The notes: generated by a model not told the origin, from the sequence alone. A stretch of 45,807 nucleotides of DNA from a bacterium (GCA_021816695.1 JAKAXE010000012.1:1-45807); one strand, 5' to 3'. Shown: positions 19,650 through 28,318, counted from the stretch's first letter. A program made the numbers and translations.

Positions 19650-20359
19650 GCCGCGGGGGCTCGATCCTGGTGGTCGAGGACGACTCGGGCATGGGCCGGT
19701 TCCTTCGCGATGCGCTGTCAGAGTCCGGCCACCGGGTCCAATTGGTGGGGGACGGACGCGCGGCCCTGCGGGTGCTCGGCAGCGAGCGCGTGGACCTCCT
19801 CATCCTGGACCTCGGACTCCCCGACATCGACGGCATGGACCTCCTGCGCACCGTGCGTGAATGGGAGTCCAACCCCCTCATCCTGGTGGTGAGCGCCAGG
19901 GGCCAGGACGCCGACAAGGTGGCGGCGCTGCGCGCGGGGGCCGATGACTACCTGGCCAAGCCCTTCAGCCTCCAGGAGCTCCTGGCGCGGGTGGAGGCGC
20001 GCCTGCGGCGGGCGGCGCCCCCACCGTCCGGGGGCGCGCTGGTTTCGGGAGACCTCCGCCTCGACGTCGCCTCAGGGCAGGTCCTCCGGCGAGGCGTGCC
20101 GGTCCGGCTCACCCCGATGGAGATGGGCGTACTGCACGAGCTCTGGCGTCACCGGGGCCGGGTGCGCACCCACCGGGAGATCCTGGCCGCGGTCTGGGGC
20201 CCCGCCTTCACCGCCGAGCACACCTACGTCCGGACCATCGTCCAGCGTCTGCGGGCCAAGCTGGAGGACGATCCGGCCCACCCGCGCTGGCTGACCACGC
20301 TGCCCGGGGTGGGCTACATCTGGCAGGAGACGCCCCAGCCGGCTCAACCGCCGAGGTAG
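19646..20359 (+). CDS. kdpE: Response regulator KdpE (OmpR/PhoB family)
   Basis: A 237-residue regulator. The receiver domain has the acidic pair EDD (11-13), phospho-acceptor LDLGLPD (aspartate about 55) and the conserved lysine in DDYLAKPF. The C-terminal winged helix includes RLTPMEMGVLHELWRHRG and HTYVRTIVQRLRAKLEDDP, ending with GVGYIW, as in KdpE. TTG at 19646 overlaps the kinase TGA in TTTGA, implying coupled translation with its cognate kinase. It should activate the kdpFABC genes. The 3' end overlaps the converging moaA by 16 nt. Confidence 0.93.
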   Translation: MSRGGSILVVEDDSGMGRFLRDALSESGHRVQLVGDGRAALRVLGSERVDLLILDLGLPDIDGMDLLRTVREWESNPLILVVSARGQDADKVAALRAGADDYLAKPFSLQELLARVEARLRRAAPPPSGGALVSGDLRLDVASGQVLRRGVPVRLTPMEMGVLHELWRHRGRVRTHREILAAVWGPAFTAEHTYVRTIVQRLRAKLEDDPAHPRWLTTLPGVGYIWQETPQPAQPPR

Positions 20360-21366
20360 GACATCTCCACCTTGGGAGGCCCGCCCACCACGCCCTGGGC
20401 TCGCTCCTCGGAGTACCGATCAGTCCGCCTCCGCCAGAGCCCGCGGACCAGTTCACTCAGCTGGTCATCCCCGGGCGTGCCGCGCAGAGTTGGCCGGAGG
20501 TCGGTCCCGCCTCGGGAGAAGAGGCAGGTGTGGAGGTGACCGTCGGCGCTTAGGCGAAGTCGGGTGCAGGCGCCGCAGAACGGCTGGCTGACTGAGGAGA
20601 TGACCCCCACCTCGCCGGCGCCGTCGCGGTAGCGGTAGCGGCTGGCGACCTCCCCGGGGTACGTGGGGCTCTCCGGCTCCAGCTCCCACCGCTCCCCGAT
20701 CCGCTCCAGGACCTCGGAGCTGGGCACCACCTCGTCGAGCCTCCAGCCATGGCTCTCCCCGACGTCCATGTACTCGATGAAGCGGAGGACGTGGCCCTGG
20801 TCCCTGGCGAAGGCGGCGAGCTCGAGCAGGCCGGCATCGTTCAGGCCCCGCCGGACGACGCAGTTGAGCTTGACCGGCCCGAGGCCGGCCCGGACCGCCG
20901 CCTCCATGCCCGCGAGCACCAGATCCAGCCTTGCTCCCACGCCGCTCATCTCGGCGAAGACCACGGGGTCCAGGGAGTCCAGGCTGACCGTGACCCGGCC
21001 CAGCCCGGCCTCGGCCAGCTGAGCGGCCATCCGACTAAGGAGCAGACCGTTGGTGGTGAGGGCAAGGTCCCGGATACCGGGTACTGCGGCCAGCTGGCGA
21101 ACCAGGAGGGGCAGGTCTCGCCGCAGCAATGGCTCGCCTCCGGTGAGGCGCACCTTGGACACCCCCAAGGGGACCAGAACCCGCACCACCCGCTCCACCT
21201 CCTCGAAGGTCAGGACCTCCGAGCGTGGCAGGAAGCGGAATCCGGGCCCGAACACCTCTCGGGGCATGCAGTACTGGCAGCGGAAGTTGCAGCGATCGGT
21301 GACCGAAACCCGGAGGTCGCGCAGCGGCCGGGAAAGCTGATCTAGGACCTGCACTTGCCCGGCCAT
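20344..21366 (-). CDS. moaA: GTP 3',8-cyclase MoaA
   Basis: Radical-SAM enzyme that starts molybdenum cofactor synthesis by rearranging GTP, 340 residues. The N-terminal cluster motif CNFRCQYC has cysteines at about 26, 30 and 33; KVRLTGGEPLLRRDL is the SAM-binding GGEP; the C-terminal second [4Fe-4S] site is FCGACTRLRLSADGHLHTCLFS. The chain ends in a di-glycine (SYLGG), as needed for MoaA activation. ATG at 21366 has GGGAGGG upstream. It follows hpnH by 28 bp and probably shares its MerR-type promoter. No other moa genes are in the window. Confidence 0.94.
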   Translation of the reverse strand: MAGQVQVLDQLSRPLRDLRVSVTDRCNFRCQYCMPREVFGPGFRFLPRSEVLTFEEVERVVRVLVPLGVSKVRLTGGEPLLRRDLPLLVRQLAAVPGIRDLALTTNGLLLSRMAAQLAEAGLGRVTVSLDSLDPVVFAEMSGVGARLDLVLAGMEAAVRAGLGPVKLNCVVRRGLNDAGLLELAAFARDQGHVLRFIEYMDVGESHGWRLDEVVPSSEVLERIGERWELEPESPTYPGEVASRYRYRDGAGEVGVISSVSQPFCGACTRLRLSADGHLHTCLFSRGGTDLRPTLRGTPGDDQLSELVRGLWRRRTDRYSEERAQGVVGGPPKVEMSYLGG

Positions 21367-21394
21367 CGTACGCCCTCCCCGAGAAGGGGAAGGA

Positions 21395-22399
21395 TCAGTG
21401 TGCGATCGCCGCCCGCGCCGACTCCTTGAGGGAACCCAAGGTCCGCAGCACAGCGGTGGGCTCGTAGCCCGCGTGGGCCATGCAGTTCTCGCACTTGGGG
21501 TTGCGCCCGCGGCCGTACTGGTCCCAGTCGGTGGTCTCGAGGAGCTCCTTGTAGGAGCTGGCATAGCCATCCGCCAGCAGGTAGCACGGCCGTTGCCAGC
21601 CGAAGACTGAGTAGCAGGGGATGCCCCAGGGGGTGCACTCGAAGTCCACCTTGCCCTCCAGGAAGTCCAGGAACAGGGGCGAGTGGTTGAGGCGCCACTT
21701 CCCGCGCCGACCCTCGGAGAAGGCCTCACGGAAGATCGCCCGGGTGCGGTCCACGCCCATGAAGTGCTCCTGGTCGGGCGCCTTCTCGTAAGCGTAGGCC
21801 GGGGAGATCTGCATGTTGTCGACCTCCAGGTCGTCGTTGAGGAAGTCCAGCACCTCGCGGACCGACTTGGCGGTGTCCTGGGTGAAGAAGGTGGTGTTGG
21901 TGGTGACCCGGAAGCCGCGCCGCTTGGCCTCCCGGATGGCCTCCACCGCCTTGTCGAAGACGCCCTTGCGGCTCACCGACTCGTCGTGCCGGTCGCGCAG
22001 CCCGTCCAGGTGCACCGACCAGGCGAAGTAGGGGTCGGGCTTGAAGAGGTCCAGCTTGCGCTCCATGAGAATGGCGTTGGTGCAGAGGTAGACGTACTTC
22101 TTGCGCTCGAGCAGGGCCTGGGTGATCTGGTCGATCTCCTTGTGCACCAGGGGCTCGCCCCCGGCGATGGAGACCACCGGGGCGCCGCACTCCTCGACCG
22201 CGTCGATGCACTGCTGCACGCTCAGCCGGCGGCGCAGGATGTCGTCCGGGTGCTGGATCTTGCCGCAACCAACACACTCCAGGTTGCACTGGTACAGCGG
22301 CTCCAGCTGCAGGACGAGCGGGAACTTCTTCACCCCGCGCAGGCGCTGGGACATGAGGTAGGTGCCAACCTTGATCTTCTGTCGCACCGGGATCGACAT
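21395..22399 (-). CDS. hpnH: Adenosyl-hopene transferase HpnH (radical SAM)
   Basis: A 334-residue radical-SAM protein matching HpnH along its length: MSIPVRQKIKVGTYLMSQ start, LEPLYQCNLECVGCGKI with cluster cysteines about 38, 42 and 45, VVSIAGGEPLVHKEI, KYVYLCTNA, SPAYAYEKAPDQEHF and GWQRPCYLLADGYA. HpnH joins a 5'-deoxyadenosyl group to diploptene, the first step toward extended (C35) hopanoids. ATG at 22399 has GGAGGA six bases upstream. No squalene-hopene cyclase or other hpn genes lie in this window. Downstream moaA is in the same transcription unit. Confidence 0.93.
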   Translation of the reverse strand: MSIPVRQKIKVGTYLMSQRLRGVKKFPLVLQLEPLYQCNLECVGCGKIQHPDDILRRRLSVQQCIDAVEECGAPVVSIAGGEPLVHKEIDQITQALLERKKYVYLCTNAILMERKLDLFKPDPYFAWSVHLDGLRDRHDESVSRKGVFDKAVEAIREAKRRGFRVTTNTTFFTQDTAKSVREVLDFLNDDLEVDNMQISPAYAYEKAPDQEHFMGVDRTRAIFREAFSEGRRGKWRLNHSPLFLDFLEGKVDFECTPWGIPCYSVFGWQRPCYLLADGYASSYKELLETTDWDQYGRGRNPKCENCMAHAGYEPTAVLRTLGSLKESARAAIAH

Positions 22400-22450
22400 C
22401 TGCTTCCTCCGGCCGCTGAGGTCACGGCCCTGCCTGGCTTGATCGTTTAG

Positions 22451-22482
22451 GACTCTAAACCTTGAAACTGTCGTAGAGTCAA
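22451..22482 (-). promoter_or_regulatory. MerR-type operator/promoter between hpnH and merR
   Basis: A perfect dyad GACTCTA (22451-22457) and TAGAGTC (22474-22480) lies in the 86-bp divergent gap. On the minus strand it overlays a -35 TTGACT (22482-22477) and -10 TAGAGT (22457-22452) separated by 19 bp. The over-long 19-bp spacer with a dyad between the hexamers is the hallmark of promoters activated by MerR-family proteins. Transcription would begin about 45 nt before hpnH. The same dyad gives a TAGAGT 7 nt before the merR ATG on the plus strand, consistent with autoregulation. Confidence 0.7.
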
Positions 22483-22485
22483 GCC

Positions 22486-23397
22486 ATGGGTTCATCCGAT
22501 CTGGAAGCGGCCCCCCGCCTGAAGATCGGAGACGCGGCCAAGCTCACCGGGGTCACTCCCGGACGCATCCGGCACTATCAACGATTGGGGCTTCTCAACC
22601 CAGCCCGCAGCCCCAGTGGCTACCGCTATTTCGGTGCCGGCGAGCTCCTCCTCCTCCTCCAGATAGACCTGCTGCGCAGCCTGGGGATGAGCCTACCCGA
22701 GATCTCGGGAAGCCTTCCCCACCTGGGTGCGGAGGGGTCTCTGCGCCCGGCCCTGGAGCGCCACCGCCACACCCTGGAGCAGGAGCGGTCCCGTCTGGAC
22801 CGCATGCTCCACGCGGTGGAGCGTGCCCTGGAGTCCGAGGAGGCCGGTGCGGAGGCGGTGGCTGCCTACTTGGCAGTGGCTCACTCCACCCCGCGCGAGA
22901 GCCTGGGCATCTTCGGACGGCTCCGAAAGCCGCTCTCCGAGGAGGCCGCCGGGGAGTGGGCGGACATCCTGGGCGGGGGCTGGGCCCTGCCGGTCTCCCC
23001 GATCCTGGGACGGATGCTCCTTCCCGACCGGGTCACCGAGGTCCTGGAGCGGCTGGCGCGGGCCCCGGGAAATGAGGTCCTCTTCGCCCGGGTGCGCGAG
23101 CTGGCCGCCTCCATCCTGGCGCTCTCCGACCCGACCACCCGCAAGACCCCCCGGCAGGTGGCCACCGACTGGGTTGTGGCCCTCACGTCCGACCCGCTGC
23201 CCGAGGAGGTGCAGCAGGCGCTCCGCGAGACCGTCCCCAGAATCCGTGAGCTGGAAGTCCTGAACCAGGGGTTCCAGCTCTGGGCCGAGTCCATCTCTCC
23301 GGCTGCAGCCAGCGTCCTCCGGACCATTCAGCAGCTGGCCCGCCGGCGCGGTCAGCCGGTCCTGGGGGTGCTCCTGGTACCCCCTCCCCCCTCCTGA
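22486..23397 (+). CDS. MerR family regulator with long unknown effector domain
   Basis: A 303-residue protein. The N-terminal winged helix-turn-helix reads KIGDAAKLTGVTPGRIRHYQRLGLLNPAR then SGYRYFGAGEL, a clear MerR DNA-binding domain, followed by a dimerisation helix (RHRHTLEQERSRLDRMLHAVERAL). The remaining 180 residues are helical and lack the cysteine clusters of metal sensors and the B12 motif of CarH. They may form a hydrophobic ligand pocket of the TipAS or multidrug-regulator type, but I do not recognise the family. It is divergent from hpnH-moaA across the MerR-type dyad, so it likely controls them. Confidence 0.85.
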   Translation: MGSSDLEAAPRLKIGDAAKLTGVTPGRIRHYQRLGLLNPARSPSGYRYFGAGELLLLLQIDLLRSLGMSLPEISGSLPHLGAEGSLRPALERHRHTLEQERSRLDRMLHAVERALESEEAGAEAVAAYLAVAHSTPRESLGIFGRLRKPLSEEAAGEWADILGGGWALPVSPILGRMLLPDRVTEVLERLARAPGNEVLFARVRELAASILALSDPTTRKTPRQVATDWVVALTSDPLPEEVQQALRETVPRIRELEVLNQGFQLWAESISPAAASVLRTIQQLARRRGQPVLGVLLVPPPPS

Positions 23398-23408
23398 GCC
23401 AGCGCCCC

Positions 23409-23427
23409 GATGCCCCCCGGGGGTATC
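23409..23427 (+). promoter_or_regulatory. CsoR-type operator upstream of the permease/csoR unit
   Basis: GATGCCCCCCGGGGGTATC is a near-perfect dyad (8 of 9 arm positions) of the G-tract form bound by copper-sensing CsoR repressors and relatives. It sits 21 bp before the preferred permease start and two genes ahead of a csoR gene, so it is the expected autoregulatory site. Its presence also argues against the ATG at 23410, which lies inside it. Confidence 0.72.
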
Positions 23428-23448
23428 ATGCTGAGGGAGGTCACACCG

Positions 23449-25110
23449 ATGCTCGCGGTCCACGTTTTGGGGATGGTTGGGGCAGGGCTGCGCGAGGCTC
23501 TGGCCATGGTGTGGGAGACCCTCTGGGCCCTCACCCTCGGATTCCTCCTCTCCGGAGGCGTGCAGGCATTTGTTTCCCGCCGGGAGATGAGCTCCGCCCT
23601 GGGCCGCCCGGGTTTGCTCTCGTTGACCCGCGCGGCGGGCTTTGGGGCCGTTTCCTCCTCCTGCTCCTATGCCGCTTCGGCGATGGCCAAGTCGCTCTTC
23701 GCCAAGGGGGCCGACTTCGTGGCCGCCATGGTCTTCATGTTCGCCTCCACCAACCTGGTGATCGAGCTCGGGGTGGTGCTCGCGGTGCTCATCGGCTGGC
23801 AATTCACAGCCAGCGAGTTCGTCGGCGGGCTGCTCATGATTGCCCTCCTGGCACTGGTGGCCCGGGTTCTCTTCCCCCGGCAGCTGGTGGAGCGGGCCCG
23901 AAACCGGTTGAACGGCGGCCCCGCTGACCTTGACGAGGGCGCCAGCTGCGCGGCGCCGCGCCCCGCGCAGGACCCCCTGGAGGCCGGCTGGCGCGCCAGG
24001 ATCCGCACCCGACAGGGGTGGAGCGATGCCGCCGGCTACGCCGCCGCCGACCTGACCATGCTCCGGCGCGAGCTGGCGATCGGCTTTCTGGTGGCGGGAT
24101 TCCTGGCGGCTTTGGTACCCAGCTCAGCGTGGCAGGCGCTGTTCCTCACCGGGCACGGCTTCTGGTCCTCACTGGAGAACGCGGTTATCGGGCCCTTCAT
24201 CGCCATCATCAGCTTCGTCTGCTCCGTCGGCAACGTGCCCCTGGCTGCAGCGCTGTGGAAGGGCGGGATCAGCTTTGGGGGGGTGGTCAGCTTCGTTTTC
24301 GCCGACCTGATCAGCATGCCCCTCCTGCTCATCTACCGCCGTTTCTACGGTTGGCGGCTGGCACTGCGCATGCTGCTGGCCTTCTGGGTGGTGATGTCCG
24401 CCGCCGGCCTCATGGTTCAGTACCTCTTCCAGGCGGTGGGGATCAACCCGCCGGGACGGCCCGCCCAGCTGGTCACCCACGCCTTCACCCTCAACTACAC
24501 CAGCTACCTCGACCTGCTGGCGCTGGTCGCCCTGGCGGCCATCTTCTGGCAGTACCAGCGCCGCCGGGCGGCGGGCGGCAGCGCCGGGTACGCCATAGAC
24601 CCCATCTGCGGCATGCAGGTGGAGATCGCCAACGCTCCAGCCACCCTGGTGCTCCAGGGAAAGACCATCTACTTCTGCTCCGATCGCTGCCGTGACCGGA
24701 TGGCCGCGGGAGCTGGCTCACCGGCACAGGGAGGAACCCTAATGACTGACGCTGCCCAAAGGGGAGGAGACGCCCTCCTCGCGATCGACCCGGTCTGCGG
24801 CATGGAGGTGGACCCGCAGCATGCGGCTGCGACCCTCGTCCACGACGGCACCCCCTACTACTTCTGCGCGCTGTCCTGCCGGGACCGCTTCGCCGCTGAC
24901 CTGAGCCGCTACCTGCGCTCCCGGCCACCTTCGGAGCGCGTGGTCGATCCGGTCTGCGGCATGGAGATCGACGCCGCCACCGCTGCGGCCAGCTTCCAGC
25001 TCGCCGGCACCACTCACTACTTCTGCTCGGAGGCGTGCAGCACGGAGTTCCAGCGCCGGTTGGCCGCGGCGGCCGGCCTTCCGGGTTCCAGCGGCGCGGC
25101 GGGGGCATGA
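23449..25110 (+). CDS. ArsP/DUF318-type permease fused to three YHS domains
   Basis: A 553-residue protein. The first 370 residues form about eight membrane segments of the permease family that includes ArsP and SO_0444, with SSSCSYAASAMAKSLF and ISFVCSVGNVPLAAALW as conserved repeats, each with a cysteine in a helix. Three YHS metal-binding domains follow (about 382-425, 444-485, 497-540), each DPxCGM ... YFCxxxC. P-type ATPase motifs are absent. The natural reading is efflux of a soft metal such as copper with the YHS units as chaperone or buffer. ATG at 23449 is chosen because AGGGAGG lies 7-8 nt upstream. The stop overlaps the csoR start in ATGA. Confidence 0.85.
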   Translation: MLAVHVLGMVGAGLREALAMVWETLWALTLGFLLSGGVQAFVSRREMSSALGRPGLLSLTRAAGFGAVSSSCSYAASAMAKSLFAKGADFVAAMVFMFASTNLVIELGVVLAVLIGWQFTASEFVGGLLMIALLALVARVLFPRQLVERARNRLNGGPADLDEGASCAAPRPAQDPLEAGWRARIRTRQGWSDAAGYAAADLTMLRRELAIGFLVAGFLAALVPSSAWQALFLTGHGFWSSLENAVIGPFIAIISFVCSVGNVPLAAALWKGGISFGGVVSFVFADLISMPLLLIYRRFYGWRLALRMLLAFWVVMSAAGLMVQYLFQAVGINPPGRPAQLVTHAFTLNYTSYLDLLALVALAAIFWQYQRRRAAGGSAGYAIDPICGMQVEIANAPATLVLQGKTIYFCSDRCRDRMAAGAGSPAQGGTLMTDAAQRGGDALLAIDPVCGMEVDPQHAAATLVHDGTPYYFCALSCRDRFAADLSRYLRSRPPSERVVDPVCGMEIDAATAAASFQLAGTTHYFCSEACSTEFQRRLAAAAGLPGSSGAAGA

Positions 25111-25412
25111 CCAGCGCGCCCGCCGGCACTGGCCGCCGGGGCTCCTACCAGGCGACCAAGCCCGAGCTCCTGCGGCGCTTTCGCAAGGTGGAGGGCCAGG
25201 TGGCGGGGATCGCCCGCATGGTCGAGGAGGAGCGCTACTGCCCGGAGGTGCTGATCCAGATCCGCTCGGCCACCGCCGCCCTGGACCAGATCGGCTTCCT
25301 GCTCCTGCGGGAGCATCTCGCTCACTGCGTGGCGGACGGGATGAGGCGCGGTGAGGGTGACCAGTACCTGGACGAGGTGATGGAGGTGGTTCGGGGCTTC
25401 TCGCGGCGCTGA
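25107..25412 (+). CDS. CsoR/RcnR family metal-sensing repressor
   Basis: A 101-residue four-helix repressor (DUF156). The copper-type ligand set is present: C45 in EERYCPEVL and H70/C74 in REHLAHC, the spacing seen in CsoR. RFRKVEGQVAGIARMVEE is the usual first helix with basic DNA contacts. Metal binding releases it from a G-tract dyad, and such a dyad lies at 23409. The ATG overlaps the permease stop, so repressor and transporter are co-translated. Nickel/cobalt RcnR or sulfur-sensing CstR are less likely given the C-H-C set. Confidence 0.88.
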   Translation: MTSAPAGTGRRGSYQATKPELLRRFRKVEGQVAGIARMVEEERYCPEVLIQIRSATAALDQIGFLLLREHLAHCVADGMRRGEGDQYLDEVMEVVRGFSRR

Positions 25413-25452
25413 CGCTCCCGCCCCGGCCACCCCGATCGGTTGATTCCCGGAG

Positions 25453-26052
25453 ATGGCGCGTTGTTATGACGCGATGGCTCAGCCCCGGACCCGGTCTCGC
25501 CCGAAGCTCATCGGTCCCGGCCGTGGCTCACGGAGTCAGTCGGCCGTCGAGTTCGCCCTGGTCGCGCCTCTCCTGTTCCTCCTCATCTTCGGGATCGTCG
25601 ACTTCGGGCGGGCGATGTTCTATCAGAACGAGATCACCAACGCCACCCGGGAAGGGGCGCGAATCGCCATCCTGGCCAGCAATCCCTGCAACACGGTATA
25701 CGCCGACCCCACCGGCAACTGCAGCACCTCCGCAACTCCCTCCGGCCCCACGGTGTGCTCGGCCATCGAGGGCAGCGCCACCCTCATCACCAACTGGAGC
25801 TGCGGTGAGGATGGGGTTCTCCCGGCCAGCCCAAAGCCCGGTTGGGCCTACGTAGAGGTGGACCAGGCATCGAGTGCCGGGGCCGCCTGCCCCGGGGCCG
25901 TGGGCGCGGTCTCGACGCCCAGGCAGAGCGGCAACCTGCTCATAACCGTCACCATCCGCTACTACTTCCGGCCCATCACCCCAATCGTCGGGGCACTCTT
26001 CCCCAGCACCTTCTACCTCAGCAGTTCCGTCTGCGCCCGTGACGAGTACTGA
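25453..26052 (+). CDS. TadE-like pseudopilin/secreted protein
   Basis: A 199-residue protein with an N-terminal basic tail, then QSAVEFALVAPLLFLLIFGIVDFGRA, the TadE helix with the conserved Glu five residues after the probable prepilin-peptidase site. The extracytoplasmic part has six cysteines (CNTVYADPTGNC, SCGEDG, AACPG, SVCARDE), likely disulphide-bonded. TadE/TadF minor pseudopilins serve tight-adherence (Flp) pilus assembly. The start is uncertain between ATG at 25453 and ATG at 25474; neither has a well-spaced Shine-Dalgarno. The 3' end overlaps tadG by 14 nt. No tadA/B/C or flp gene is in the window. Confidence 0.82.
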   Translation: MARCYDAMAQPRTRSRPKLIGPGRGSRSQSAVEFALVAPLLFLLIFGIVDFGRAMFYQNEITNATREGARIAILASNPCNTVYADPTGNCSTSATPSGPTVCSAIEGSATLITNWSCGEDGVLPASPKPGWAYVEVDQASSAGAACPGAVGAVSTPRQSGNLLITVTIRYYFRPITPIVGALFPSTFYLSSSVCARDEY

Positions 26053-27925
26053 ACATCCGCCGGGACGCCGGGAGCGGGGCCAGGCCATGGCCCTGGTGGC
26101 CCTTCTGATTTTTTTCGTGGTCCTGGGGGTGGCAGCCCTGGCCATCGACGTGGGATCCAACTTCGACAACCGCCAGCAGCTGCAGAGCGTAGCCGACCTC
26201 GCCGCCCTGGCTGGGGCAGACCAGACCGGGGTCAATACGGCCACCATCCTCCCCGACACCCAGGCGCTGATCTGGCAGAACTTGGGGGTGTCGCCCGCGA
26301 GCGTCAGCTGCACCGGCTCCCCCTGCACCATCTCCGCCGGAGGCTACACGGCGAAAGTCATCTACCCCTACACCCCGTTCAATACAACGGTTAACGACAA
26401 TCCGCCGGAGCTGACCGTGGCGGTGGACATCACGCACGTCAACCCGATCCACGGGTTCGAAGGGTTCCTGGGATTCGGGCCGACGACCATCGGGGTCCAC
26501 GCCGCCGCCGCGGGGCTGCAAGGAACCCACCAGTTCCCCTTCGCTCTAGCCACCCGCTTTTTGGACCTCACCGGTGGCGGGACCATCGCCGCCTACGGGT
26601 CGGTGCTGGTGGACCAGTGCTCGGACAGCGGCCAGGGTGACTTCACAGACCACGGGTACAACGGGGGGTTGTACTTCAATGGGGGGACGGGGCTCCAGTT
26701 GGGGGCGGCCTACACCGCTGACGGGAGCGGCGTGTACTCCAACGCCGAGGCGGCCCTGGTGGCGGACCCCGCGGGAACCAGCTGCGCGGGTGGGGCCAAC
26801 CAGAGCGCCACGGCCGGCCTGACCGGCCTCACAGACCAGGTCCACTTCAGCTCGACCGCCGCCAACTACAACTACTTCTATGGCTTCAACTCCGGCCCCG
26901 GCGATTGCGCCACCGCGGCCGGCTCGGGATGCCAGTCGGACCCGGAGGGCGGCTCACCCTACAGTTGGCAGGATCCCTCCTGCTGGCAGTCGGGAGCCGC
27001 GACGGCGCCGGTCTCCTGGACCAGCAGCTACGCCTACCCCAGCACCAAAGGGCCGGGAGTGACCATCTCCTACCCCTCGCCGACGCTGACCGTGGCGTGC
27101 CCGCAGCCCAGCGCGGCGGACCCTCCGGAGCCCTACGGCACCATGGAGGGCTCGTTCCCCGCTGCGCGCTTCCCCAACTTCCCCGAGTACGCGACCCCGG
27201 AGGAGCTGGTGCAGGAGTTGTCGGGTGATCCGGCCGTACCGGCCGCGGTACCCGGTCAGATCACCCAGGTGACCGGGACCGCGCCCTACCAGACCACCGG
27301 GCAGAACTGGACCTTCCCCGCCGGGGTTTACGTGGTGGACGGGGCTTCTGCGCTCCCGGTCATCAAGGGGGAATTCACCTGCCAAAGTGACGGCGGCGTC
27401 GACGCGTACCCGAATGGCTGCGTCTTCATCCTGGAGAACGGTGCGTCACTGCAGGTCCAGGGCAGCAAGTCGTCGCTCAACTGCAGCTACTCCATCACTG
27501 GAGACGCGGGCTGCAGCTTCTACCTGGCAGAAAGCACCACGCCCACCCAGAGCGTCTTCTCCCTCTCCAACTCCGCCAACGGTACCCTCAGCCCGATCCC
27601 CTTTGAGCCCGTCTGCGGATTGAAGTCATGCCCCCTGTCCAACTTCCCAGTCGTGTACAGCAACGGCACCTCCACCACCGGGGCCACCTCGAGCCTCAAC
27701 CTCTCCGCGGTCGTATCCATCTCCAACCCCGGCAGCTTCGCCTTCAACGGCACCATCTACGTGCCTCATGGCATCTTCAGCTCCAACGCCAACGCCGGCT
27801 CCTCCTCTGGGCAGGTGATCGCTGATTCGATCCGCCTTCAGGGCGGGAGCGGTAGCTCCAGCGGGGTTGCCTACAACGGGAACTCAACCGCCCCTGTGGT
27901 GGGCGCCGCCAGGCTCATCGAGTGA
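26039..27925 (+). CDS. TadG-like secreted/cell-surface protein
   Basis: A 628-residue protein. Residues 10-45 are the TadG-type anchor: RERGQAMALVALLIFFVVLGVAALAIDVG, followed by NRQQLQSVADLAALAGAD, which is the conserved N-terminal signature. The remainder is Gly/Ser/Thr/Asn-rich, with a sampling of cysteines and aromatic-poor beta-type repeats, typical of an exported surface protein rather than an enzyme. It overlaps the TadE-like gene and probably works with it. GTG at 26039 is the only start compatible with this signature. The stop is inside a strong hairpin. Confidence 0.8.
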   Translation: MTSTEHPPGRRERGQAMALVALLIFFVVLGVAALAIDVGSNFDNRQQLQSVADLAALAGADQTGVNTATILPDTQALIWQNLGVSPASVSCTGSPCTISAGGYTAKVIYPYTPFNTTVNDNPPELTVAVDITHVNPIHGFEGFLGFGPTTIGVHAAAAGLQGTHQFPFALATRFLDLTGGGTIAAYGSVLVDQCSDSGQGDFTDHGYNGGLYFNGGTGLQLGAAYTADGSGVYSNAEAALVADPAGTSCAGGANQSATAGLTGLTDQVHFSSTAANYNYFYGFNSGPGDCATAAGSGCQSDPEGGSPYSWQDPSCWQSGAATAPVSWTSSYAYPSTKGPGVTISYPSPTLTVACPQPSAADPPEPYGTMEGSFPAARFPNFPEYATPEELVQELSGDPAVPAAVPGQITQVTGTAPYQTTGQNWTFPAGVYVVDGASALPVIKGEFTCQSDGGVDAYPNGCVFILENGASLQVQGSKSSLNCSYSITGDAGCSFYLAESTTPTQSVFSLSNSANGTLSPIPFEPVCGLKSCPLSNFPVVYSNGTSTTGATSSLNLSAVVSISNPGSFAFNGTIYVPHGIFSSNANAGSSSGQVIADSIRLQGGSGSSSGVAYNGNSTAPVVGAARLIE

Positions 27926-27932
27926 GCCTGGC
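27908..27932 (+). terminator. Hairpin overlapping the tadG-like stop codon
   Basis: A perfect 10-bp inverted repeat, GCCAGGCTCA and TGAGCCTGGC, with a 5-nt loop. The TGA stop is the first three bases of the right arm. No U-tract follows, so it may act as a factor-assisted terminator or as 3'-end protection. A second, weaker hairpin (GCCTCC / GGAGGC) begins about 18 nt downstream. Confidence 0.5.
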
Positions 27933-28318
27933 GCACCTCGGGACCTAGAGCCTCCGGTCACCTGGAGGCGGTGCGAGCTGGGATTGGCTCCCACTCTTGA
28001 AGCGGGTCATAGCGGGACGGTCATTGAGGGTGGCTTCATGCCGCGCGGCCGCCTACAGGCTCGCTCCGTGGCACATCTCACCTACCTGGGACGGGAGCCA
28101 AGCACTTGTGCGACGGACGCGCGATCTGGGGGGTTTGGTGGCCGTAGTCGCCCGGCCGAGGGGACCAACCGTTGGAACGGGAGACTCGCCCACCCGCAGG
28201 GGCGGGTTCCCATCGTGACCAGCCAACCTCACCCGAGTGGCGCAGCCTTCTGGACCTCCGTCGCGGCCCCTTTGGGACGAGGCAGCCCACTAACGTTCCT
28301 GGAGAACCAACTCCTGGG
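27933..28318. other. Intergenic region between tadG-like and anti-sigma-like genes
   Basis: The two flanking genes converge. Apart from the short GCCTCC/GGAGGC hairpin at 27950-27969 I see no RNA gene, repeat or credible reading frame. Frames open on either strand lack any family resemblance or ribosome site. Confidence 0.4.

Noticed and set aside
23410-23448. Permease start at ATG 23410
   Set aside because: The codon lies inside the CsoR-type dyad; ATG at 23449 has a well-placed Shine-Dalgarno.
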